In this document: one piece after another, positions 24,334-31,018 of the stretch
Numbering within the stretch: the stretch's first letter is position 1
Layout: the number at the start of each line of letters is the position of its first letter
Source: Clostridia bacterium
GTDB lineage: Bacteria > Bacillota > Clostridia > Oscillospirales > Acutalibacteraceae
Direction: 5' to 3'
Assembly: GCA_017480265.1 (NCBI GenBank)
Contig: JAFVAZ010000078.1
Span: forward strand, 1 to 36,485
Length of the DNA stretch: 36,485 nt
Position numbers and translations under genes: made by a program
The notes under the pieces: model-generated
The model's database searches: none
The model's input: the letters and a program-made list of their open reading frames with translations, nothing else
What the model was told of the DNA's origin: nothing

Positions 24334-25162
24334 TTGCAGAGCGAAAAATATAGAGTAAAAGATTTAAAAGAAAGTCACATTAAACATTCAACTAAAAAAG
24401 GGAGAACTGGTTTGGTTAAATATAGGGTAAAGCTTACGCTGAAGGTTTTGGCTTTCTTTTTGATTATATCTGTGGTAGGTACGGCTATATCAATTGCGAT
24501 TTTTTTTTAAGGTAGAAGATATAGAAGTACGGGGAGAATCGAGGTACACCGGTGAGCAGATTATAGATAGCAGCAAAGTAAAAAAAGGGCAAAATTTAGT
24601 ATTATTGAACTTAGAAGAAGTAAAAGAAAAAATAGAAAAAGAATTGCCGTTTATAAAAGTAAACGATATAAAAAAATATATCCCTAATAAATTGATCATA
24701 AAAATATCGGAAGCGGAGAAATATGCTTGCATCGAGCAGGATGGCATCTATGTTTTATTTAATAAAGATAAAAGAATAATGCAGATAGATGAAGAAATGG
24801 ATAAGGATTTATTAAAGATAAAGGGAGTGAATGTTTTGGAGCCTAAGGTAGGGGAGATGCTGAATTTTCAAGTGGAAGATAGGGGCAAAAGTTTATATAA
24901 AATTTTAGATTTATTATTGGATAACAACTTAAAGGAAATGTCAGAGATAGATTTATCTCTTGAAACAGATATAAGGCTCAATTTCCAAAGTAGGGTGGAT
25001 ATTTTGCTTGGAAATTTAACGGAATTGGAGTATAAAATACGTACAGCGTCAGAGATCATAAATAATAGGTTAAGAAAAGATGAAAAAGGCGAGCTTGATG
25101 TATCTATGCTAGATAAAGGAAATTCATCTTACTTTAGACCGAAAGGGACAGTAAAATCTTAA
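24334..25162 (+). CDS. divIB: Cell division protein DivIB/FtsQ, reading frame interrupted at a T9 tract
   Basis: Two frames together make one DivIB. The first (TTG 24334, SD AAGGAAG seven bases upstream) encodes a basic cytoplasmic part and one membrane segment (residues 36-58), then meets TAA 24508-24510. The second, in the +1 frame, runs to 25162 and encodes the POTRA domain (FKVEDIEVRGESRYTGEQI) and the beta domain. The join falls in a run of nine Ts (24500-24508). With eight Ts the frame would be continuous, reading AIFFKVEDIEV, about 275 residues as in the family. Either the site uses transcript slippage or +1 ribosomal shifting at UUU UAA G, or it is a mutation or sequencing error. The rest of the gene shows no decay. 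Confidence 0.85.
24500..24508 (+). other. Nine-T slippery tract in divIB
   Basis: Nine consecutive Ts end in the in-frame stop TAA. Loss of one T, gain of two, or a +1 ribosomal step at UUU UAA G restores DivIB. See the divIB entry. Confidence 0.9.
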
Positions 25163-25179
25163 AAATGGCATTATTTATG

Positions 25180-25215
25180 AAAAATCAAGAATCTATGTAA
25201 AACATATGATTTTTT
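25180..25215 (+). terminator. Probable terminator after divIB
   Basis: AAAAATCA (25180-25187) pairs with TGATTTTT (25207-25214). Inside, TATGT/ACATA (25194-25198/25202-25206) extends the stem past a six-base bulge. The right arm merges with a T-run. Confidence 0.55.
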
Positions 25216-25229
25216 CCTTATATAAACTA

Positions 25230-25275
25230 TTGAAAATTTTTTTAAAAGATGATAAATTATAAATAGAGCTATAAT
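25230..25275 (+). promoter_or_regulatory. Promoter region of ftsZ
   Basis: TTGAAA (25230-25235), a 17-base spacer and TAAATT (25253-25258) form one candidate. A perfect TATAAT (25270-25275) without a clear -35 forms another. Both lie 50-80 bases before the ftsZ ATG and after a probable terminator. Confidence 0.5.
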
Positions 25276-25329
25276 GTTAAAGGAAAATTAAAATTTATTC
25301 TATGGTTTACGCAAAAGGAGGGCCATTTT

Positions 25330-26508
25330 ATGGCATTTGAGTTAGAAAATAATTTTGATAATATAGTACAGATTAAAGTTATAGGAGTAGGCGGAGGCGG
25401 AGGCAACGCCTTAGATAGAATGGTAGATTCAGGGGTAAAGTGCGTTGATTTTGTATCTGTGAATACAGATAAACAAGCTTTGCAAAGATCAAAAGCAACG
25501 CATAAGATACAGATAGGAGAGAAGATAACTCAAGGCAAAGGTGCGGGCTCGCACCCGGAAATAGGGCAGAAAGCCGCCGAGGAAAATCGTGACGAGATCG
25601 CACAAGTGATAAAAGGGACTGATATGGTCTTTATCACAGCGGGGATGGGAGGAGGTACCGGCACCGGAGCCGCTCCTATAGTAGCCAAGATAGCCCGCGA
25701 GATGGGTATTTTAACGATCGGTATAGTCACCAAGCCGTTTGCTTTTGAAGGTAAACGCAGAATGGAACAAGCTGAAAAAGGCATCTTAGCACTTAGGGAA
25801 CACGTAGATTCTTTAGTAATTATTCCAAATGAAAGGTTAAAATATGCAAGTGATCAGAAGATCACTTTACTGAATGCTTTTGCAGTAGCGGATGATGTTT
25901 TAAGGCAAGGGGTGCAGAGCATATCTGACTTGATCTTGCTGCCGGGACTTGTAAATCTTGATTTTGCTGATGTCACAGCTGTGATGAAAGATGCCGGATT
26001 TGCCCACATGGGGGTCGGCAGAGCATCTGGACAAGAGAAGGCTGAAGCTGCGGCAAGTATGGCAATCTCCAGCCCTTTGCTAGAGACGGCTATCAATGGA
26101 GCCAAAGGCGTAATTATAAATATTACATCTTCTCCGGATATTGGGCTTGATGAGATAGAAGTAGCTTCTTCTATGATTGCAGAACAAGCAGATAAAGAAG
26201 CCAACATTATTTGGGGAGCTGCGTTTGATGAATCTATGGAAGATGAAATTAGTGTAACGGTGATAGCTACAGGATTTGAGAATGAATCAGGGGATAATGA
26301 GGCAGGTAGCTGGTCTAGCAAATTTATGACGGGGAAGGTCGAACCCGTTCCTATCGGTTCAAGTAGTAGTTCAGGCGAAAAAAAAGAGTATAAAGACGCA
26401 CAGTTGCGATTCTCGCGAGCAGGACAAGTTTCTGCAGACGTTGTGGATAACCCGGATGAAGAGGACACGTTTTTCGATATTATGTCGATTTTTAATAAAA
26501 AGCAATAA
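25330..26508 (+). CDS. ftsZ: Cell division GTPase FtsZ
   Basis: FtsZ polymerises into the Z-ring that organises septum formation. The N-terminus has IKVIGVGGGGGNALDRM, then NTDKQAL, and the tubulin signature GGGTGTGAAP at about residue 105. The T7-type loop region DFADVTAVMKDAGFAHMGVG follows. The acidic, serine-rich linker (about residues 325-365) leads to a C-terminal peptide. The protein has 392 residues, and SD AAAGGAGG precedes the ATG. The last residues (EEDTFFDIMSIFNKK) serve as the likely tail that binds membrane tethers. It ends the dcw cluster. Confidence 0.98.
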   Translation: MAFELENNFDNIVQIKVIGVGGGGGNALDRMVDSGVKCVDFVSVNTDKQALQRSKATHKIQIGEKITQGKGAGSHPEIGQKAAEENRDEIAQVIKGTDMVFITAGMGGGTGTGAAPIVAKIAREMGILTIGIVTKPFAFEGKRRMEQAEKGILALREHVDSLVIIPNERLKYASDQKITLLNAFAVADDVLRQGVQSISDLILLPGLVNLDFADVTAVMKDAGFAHMGVGRASGQEKAEAAASMAISSPLLETAINGAKGVIINITSSPDIGLDEIEVASSMIAEQADKEANIIWGAAFDESMEDEISVTVIATGFENESGDNEAGSWSSKFMTGKVEPVPIGSSSSSGEKKEYKDAQLRFSRAGQVSADVVDNPDEEDTFFDIMSIFNKKQ

Positions 26509-26525
26509 TTAAAAAATATACGTAA

Positions 26526-26583
26526 AGCCAAGCCATGCAGGTATCTGCATGGCTTGGCTGCAGTGTAGAGGGATACCTTTTTT
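26526..26583. terminator. Convergent terminator region between ftsZ and the oppA-like gene
   Basis: A perfect 15-bp stem, 26526-26540 with 26545-26559, has a GTAT loop. Read on the minus strand it is followed within ten bases by ATATTTTTT. Read on the plus strand an overlapping alternative stem, GGTATC (26540-26545) with GATACC (26572-26577), is followed directly by TTTTTT. The two pairings exclude each other and would serve the two converging genes. Confidence 0.8.
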
Positions 26584-26674
26584 ATATTTACAGAATATGC
26601 TAGACTAGCTATACTATTGGATTACATATTTTTGCTATGAAGCGGCTGATCTAGCTATTGTGAAAAATTAGAGA

Positions 26675-28273
26675 TTAAGCTTTTTTCACGTGAGTAAAAT
26701 CTATGCCCGCTTTATATTTATGAACTATAATACCTTTGAGATTAGGATTGATAGCAAAGAATTGTTTCTGTTTGAACATAGGATAAAGCACAGCTTGAGA
26801 GAGGAGCAATTTTTCAGCATCTATAAGCAACTTGGTGGAATCTTTAGGATTAGCGCTCTTGGCATTATCTAAGAGCTTATCGTAAGAAGGATTTTTATAT
26901 TTGGGCAAATTTGATTTATTATCTGACTTAAACATGCTAAGAAAATCCACAGCAGAGTTTGTATCTATCACTATAGGAATCAAAGCGACTTGATAGTTGG
27001 AATTATTGATAGACGCTAAAAGTTCGCGGTAAGATTTAGGGTTCATATTGAAATTTGTATTTAATTTTTCGTTTAAATTTTCTAGCATATTACTTATAAT
27101 AGTCCTGGTTTCGCTGGTATCCAGGCAAGTGATAGTTATATTGGGGAGAGTTTTTAAGTTTAACTCTGCTAACCCGTTTTTTAAATAATCATCAGGATTA
27201 GAATTTTCGTTGAAAAATAGGCGGCTATCGGAGAAATTTTGAAATTGAGAACTTTCTGTAAAAACTTCTACCGGCATGAATTTATCGGCAATGCTAGATT
27301 CCGGCGGCAAAGTATTTAATATAAATTCTCGATTTAAGGAAGACAATATAGCTTTTCGCATATTTAGGTTAGCAAAGATCTCATTTGAGCAATTGAATGC
27401 AATACACCAAATTATATCGGCAAATGGTAAAATAGTTAAATTTTTCTCTCTGGCTTTTTCCACCTCATCCAGATTAAGAAGACCAGCATCTAAAGTTTCG
27501 TTTTTTATAGAGTCAACCAAGTTATCAAAATTTTGTCCAATTGTAAAGTTTATATTCTCTACGCAAGTTTCATTAGGCCCTTGATAGGCATCATTTTTAA
27601 CTAAAGTAAGATTTTTAAAATGTTCCCAGCCGTATTTATGCTTTATTTTAAAAGGTCCATTGCACAATATAGCAGTATGAGATAATCCGTATTGACCAGC
27701 GCAAGAATAAAAAAATTCTTCATTGCATGGCATTGCAGCAGGGGTAGCCAAGAGTTTTGGGAAATCTTCGTTTGGATCTTCCAGAGAAAATTTAATAATA
27801 TAATCGTCAACGATCTCAATGCCTAAAGAGTTAGATGTTTTGCTGTTTAGGGCAAAATTTTTTGCGTTTTTTATACAATGAAATTTATATGAAAGCGGAC
27901 AATTTGCATTTTTATCTAGCGCTCTTTTTATCCCAAAGGCGAAGTCCTTTGAGGTTAAGGGGGCCTTTTCTTTATTCGCCCAAGTTAAGTTTTTTCTGAT
28001 ATAAAAAGTAAACACCGTGAAATTATCGTTGTTTTCCCATTTTTCAGCTGCAGCAGGAGTTGGATTTTCATCTTCATCTAGTCTTGTAAGTCCTTCAAAG
28101 ATATTCAAAATAACAGTATTGGCAGATACGTCGGTTGCAGCTTGAGGATCCAAGGTTTTTGGTTCAGTGTCAAGGTTATATTTTATTGCGTGAATATTGT
28201 TTTTGTTTGATTTACATCCACTGAGAGGGAAAGATAAAATAGCAATCAATATAATAGAGAGCATTTTTTTCAT
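26675..28273 (-). CDS. Family 5 extracellular solute-binding lipoprotein (OppA-like)
   Basis: The 532-residue protein has a lipoprotein signal peptide with lipobox LSGC near residue 18. The family pattern follows: NLDTEPKTLDPQAATD, then NIFEGLTRLDEDENPTPAAAEKWE and YIRKNLTWANKEKAPLTSKDFAFG. It should capture oligopeptides or similar ligands outside the cell for an ABC importer. No permease or ATPase genes are adjacent, so it either uses a transporter encoded elsewhere or senses peptides. The ATG at 28273 has SD AAAGGAG nine bases upstream; an in-frame start at 28315 has none. It is divergent from the peptide-export operon. Confidence 0.92.
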   Translation of the reverse strand: MKKMLSIILIAILSFPLSGCKSNKNNIHAIKYNLDTEPKTLDPQAATDVSANTVILNIFEGLTRLDEDENPTPAAAEKWENNDNFTVFTFYIRKNLTWANKEKAPLTSKDFAFGIKRALDKNANCPLSYKFHCIKNAKNFALNSKTSNSLGIEIVDDYIIKFSLEDPNEDFPKLLATPAAMPCNEEFFYSCAGQYGLSHTAILCNGPFKIKHKYGWEHFKNLTLVKNDAYQGPNETCVENINFTIGQNFDNLVDSIKNETLDAGLLNLDEVEKAREKNLTILPFADIIWCIAFNCSNEIFANLNMRKAILSSLNREFILNTLPPESSIADKFMPVEVFTESSQFQNFSDSRLFFNENSNPDDYLKNGLAELNLKTLPNITITCLDTSETRTIISNMLENLNEKLNTNFNMNPKSYRELLASINNSNYQVALIPIVIDTNSAVDFLSMFKSDNKSNLPKYKNPSYDKLLDNAKSANPKDSTKLLIDAEKLLLSQAVLYPMFKQKQFFAINPNLKGIIVHKYKAGIDFTHVKKA

Positions 28274-28305
28274 TGATATTTTCTCCTTTAGATGGTTACA
28301 TCTAT

Positions 28306-28314
28306 ATTTTATCA
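28306..28314 (-). promoter_or_regulatory. Candidate extended -10 of the oppA-like gene
   Basis: On the minus strand TGATAAAAT forms an extended -10 about 33 bases before the ATG; no clear -35 is visible. Confidence 0.35.
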
Positions 28315-28362
28315 CAGTTCTATTATTTGTACATATCCTTCAGGATAAAAACTCAGTGAATA

Positions 28363-28599
28363 AAAACCCATAAAACAAGAGAACAAATCGGCTGCATTTA
28401 ATGATAGTTTCGAGCAATTGTGCAGAATAATTAGATTTAAAAAATTTTTTAAAAAATATATTGACTTTTTAAAAATAAGATTATATAATTATGGTATAGT
28501 GATAAATATAAAAACTTAATCAGAACGTTAAAAGTATTGTGTTTCAATAATTATCAATAAAAAGAGCGAAACTCACTATTGTTAAATAAAGTTTTATAT
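28363..28599 (+). repeat. Promoter-bearing direct repeat, copy 1
   Basis: A 237-base unit is repeated at a constant offset of 268 bases (copy 2 at 28631-28867), about nine in ten bases identical by eye. It contains TTGACT (28461-28466), a 17-base spacer and TATAAT (28484-28489), pointing to the export operon. There is no gene within it. Confidence 0.92.
28461..28489 (+). promoter_or_regulatory. Promoter in repeat copy 1
   Basis: TTGACT, 17 bases, TATAAT, on the plus strand. The distance to the first gene of the export operon is about 430 bases. Confidence 0.8.
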
Positions 28600-28630
28600 T
28601 TGTTCAGTCAAAAATAAAATCCTAGCGCCC

Positions 28631-28867
28631 AAAACCCATAAAACAAGAAAACAAATAGGCTGTATTTAATGATAGTTTCGAGTAATTGTACATAATAATA
28701 CATTTAAAACAATTTTTTAAAAAATATATTGACTTTTTGAAAATAAGATTATATAATTATGGTATAGTGATAAATATAAAAACTTAATAATAACGTAAAA
28801 AGTATTGTACTTCAATGATTATCAATTAAAAAAGCAAAACTCACTATTATAAAATAAAGTTTTGTAT
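28631..28867 (+). repeat. Promoter-bearing direct repeat, copy 2
   Basis: This is the second copy of the 237-base unit, 31 bases after the end of copy 1. Its promoter keeps the same hexamers and spacing while flanking bases have diverged, implying selection on both promoters or a fairly recent duplication. Confidence 0.92.
28729..28757 (+). promoter_or_regulatory. Promoter in repeat copy 2
   Basis: TTGACT (28729-28734), 17 bases, TATAAT (28752-28757). The predicted start is near 28764, giving a leader of about 158 bases that contains the candidate pseudoknot. Confidence 0.82.
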
Positions 28868-28905
28868 CTATCGTGACAAAACTTTAAAAAAATTTAAAAC
28901 GATAG
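28858..28905 (+). promoter_or_regulatory. Candidate H-type pseudoknot in the leader of the export operon
   Basis: Stem 1: AGTTTTGT (28858-28865) with ACAAAACT (28876-28883), loop of ten. Seven loop bases, CTATCGT (28868-28874), are complementary to ACGATAG (28899-28905), forming stem 2. The linker between is A/T-only and A-rich. Stem 2 ends five bases before the SD of the lipoprotein gene. An upstream CAAAACT (28835-28841) can compete for stem 1. Confidence 0.6.
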
Positions 28906-28921
28906 AGAAATGGAGAGAGGT

Positions 28922-30046
28922 ATGAAAAAAGTTTTTGGTATTTTATTGGCGGTTGTTTTTGGTATGGCACTCCTTACGGGGTGCGGGGCGTCCGACTGGA
29001 ACCCACTGAAGCAAGGCAAAGAGCTTAATATTGCTTTCTTGGGTTCTAGCGGAAAATTTGAGGAAAGGCAAGACTTTATAGCGGGAGTAGATTTAGCTAT
29101 AAAAGAATTGTCAGAAAAAGGCGTAAATATCAAATATAAGTTGTTTAACGATGATGACAACTATGATAATGGTGTTACCAACGCTAAACAAGTAGTTAAT
29201 GATGATACTTACGCTATGGCATTTACTTTTCAGTCTTTTGAGATAGTGGACACGGTTGCTTCATTATTCGACGAAGCTGGAAAACCATTATTCATCATAA
29301 ATGGGTGTTATGATCGGACAATGGAAAGTGGCTACAAATATGTTATGAATTTAACTATTTCGGCCGAAGATGGAGGTATTGCGCTAGGAAAATATGTAGT
29401 TAACCACGGATACAAATGGATAGCGGTAGCACATTCTAATTCAGAATATGCAATCGATTTCCAGGAAGGATTCAACGATGCCGTTAGCGGAAGTGGAGCT
29501 ACAAATGTTATTGATTCAGTAAGTGGACCAAATAAAGCAACGGAGTTTGACGAAGTTTGGGCACGGTGGCAAATTTTAGGCGTAGATGCTGTGGTATTAA
29601 GTTTTGATGATATGGATTGGGCAGTTGAATTGGTAAAGATGATCAAAGAAAAAGACCCTAATATGATGATACTAGGCGATCAATACTTTAATGATTTAAG
29701 TTACATGAATGAATATGGTAAATACTTAGATGGCATGGTAATGCCGAGCTCATATCCTGTTGATTCAGATGCAGAACTGCAGAGATTCTACGATAAATAT
29801 GAGCCGCAAGTTCAATACTTAGATATCACAAGTGTCACGGCGCAAGGTTACGATCTTACAAATATGATTGCAAAAAGACTAGAAAATGCAAATAGTTCGG
29901 AAGAATTTGTAGAAGGAATGTTATCAGTAGAAGCTTACGACGGATATACAGATATTAAATTTAAACAAAACGGCAGCTTAGATAAAGAACCTAAGTATTG
30001 GGTCGTAAAGAATAATGTAGTTTATAGAGAAGAAAGTTTAAAGTAA
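28922..30046 (+). CDS. Substrate-binding lipoprotein of the Leu/Ile/Val-binding (type I periplasmic-binding) fold
   Basis: The 374-residue protein has a signal peptide with lipobox LLTGC (cysteine near residue 21). A two-lobed receptor domain follows: LNIAFLGSSGKFEERQDFIAGVDLAIKEL, then VNDDTYAMAFTFQSFE, KPLFIINGCYD, and WIAVAHSNSEYAIDFQEGF. The start is ATG 28922 after SD GGAGAGAGG. It is the first gene of the export operon, 16 bases before the HlyD-like gene, and there are no importer genes beside it. A receptor or immunity role for the exported peptides is inference. Binding of amino acids or small ligands as in LivJ is the family default. Confidence 0.85.
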   Translation: MKKVFGILLAVVFGMALLTGCGASDWNPLKQGKELNIAFLGSSGKFEERQDFIAGVDLAIKELSEKGVNIKYKLFNDDDNYDNGVTNAKQVVNDDTYAMAFTFQSFEIVDTVASLFDEAGKPLFIINGCYDRTMESGYKYVMNLTISAEDGGIALGKYVVNHGYKWIAVAHSNSEYAIDFQEGFNDAVSGSGATNVIDSVSGPNKATEFDEVWARWQILGVDAVVLSFDDMDWAVELVKMIKEKDPNMMILGDQYFNDLSYMNEYGKYLDGMVMPSSYPVDSDAELQRFYDKYEPQVQYLDITSVTAQGYDLTNMIAKRLENANSSEEFVEGMLSVEAYDGYTDIKFKQNGSLDKEPKYWVVKNNVVYREESLK

Positions 30047-30062
30047 AAGGAGGAAAAGAATA

Positions 30063-30950
30063 ATGGAGCAGAATGGTTTATTTAGGAAAGAAGCTCTAGA
30101 TACAGTTTCAAATCCTGAGCAATTGGATCAACATGTAAGGATTACACGTCCATATATCTGGATACTGATATCAGCTATAACTGTGATGGCGATTTTCGTA
30201 GGGATATGGGCATTTACGGGAGATATGTCTTCCGGGGTCGATTCTGTAGGGGTTGTTTTTCCGGCGGATAGTGTTATGATCTCGAATGCGATGTCATCTG
30301 GAACGGTCACGGATGTATTAGTGAAAGAGAACACGCAGGTAGAGAAAGGGGACGTTTTAGCGGTTATCCCAAATATTAGCTTACTTCAGCAGATAGCTTC
30401 TTTAAGGTCTGCCGGTGATTCCGCAGCTTTGAATGCATTGAAGTATCAATATATAACCAGCTCTTTTATAGTAGCAGACAAAGCGGGGACCATAAATGGA
30501 ATAGCGTCTTTGAATAGCTCCGTGCAAGAAGGTGACCAGGTTGCCATAAATGTATCGGATAAAAGCAATTCAAATTCTAAGGAAATTTTGGCGTATGTAC
30601 CGTTTTCTACAGCTATAAATTTTAAAGTTGGGATGCAGGCACAAGTAACACCTGCAAATGTAAAAAGAGAAGAGTATGGCTACATGATAGGAACGGTCAC
30701 CAGGATCGGGACAAGCACCGTCACAGAAGAAAGCATACTGGCCTCTATGGGTACAAAGAAGTATATCTCAGCTTTAGGTTTAACGGCGGACTGCGTGGAA
30801 ATAAGGATAAGGCTAAATGTGGATAGTGCGACGAAGAGCGGATTTGAGTGGTCAAATTCTAAGGGAGGCACTGTAAGCGTGGATGTAGGTACGATCTGCA
30901 CAGTTAAATTTGTGACGGAAAGCAAGAGACCTATAGATTTATTGATTTAG
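30063..30950 (+). CDS. HlyD-like membrane-fusion protein of an NHLM-type peptide export system
   Basis: The 295-residue protein has a cytoplasmic start, one membrane segment (about residues 31-50, IWILISAITVMAIFVGIWAF), and a lipoyl-like hairpin (SSGTVTDVLVKENTQVEKGDVLAVIPN). A second half-lipoyl segment (ADKAGTINGIASLNSSVQEGDQV) and a beta-barrel end follow. The interrupting coiled coil is very short. This resembles the adaptor proteins that accompany NHLM bacteriocin transporters, where they link the ABC exporter to the cell exterior. SD AAAGGAGG precedes the ATG. The next gene is the peptidase-ABC protein. Confidence 0.88.
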   Translation: MEQNGLFRKEALDTVSNPEQLDQHVRITRPYIWILISAITVMAIFVGIWAFTGDMSSGVDSVGVVFPADSVMISNAMSSGTVTDVLVKENTQVEKGDVLAVIPNISLLQQIASLRSAGDSAALNALKYQYITSSFIVADKAGTINGIASLNSSVQEGDQVAINVSDKSNSNSKEILAYVPFSTAINFKVGMQAQVTPANVKREEYGYMIGTVTRIGTSTVTEESILASMGTKKYISALGLTADCVEIRIRLNVDSATKSGFEWSNSKGGTVSVDVGTICTVKFVTESKRPIDLLI

Positions 30951-31018
30951 CCATACAAAAATAAATTAAAAAGAAAAGTTTCTATATAATATAAATTTTG
31001 TAAGAAAGGATGGATATA

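Noticed and set aside
25854..26531. Long minus-strand open frame opposite ftsZ (about 225 codons)
   Set aside because: It is the complement of a strongly conserved gene, has no ribosome site and resembles no family; codon bias of ftsZ explains it. The same applies to frames opposite murA, ftsW, spoVD, prs and the two ABC genes.
28363..28867. Direct repeats as a CRISPR array or insertion-sequence ends
   Set aside because: There are only two long copies with no spacers, no terminal inverted repeats and no transposase; a tandem promoter duplication fits better.
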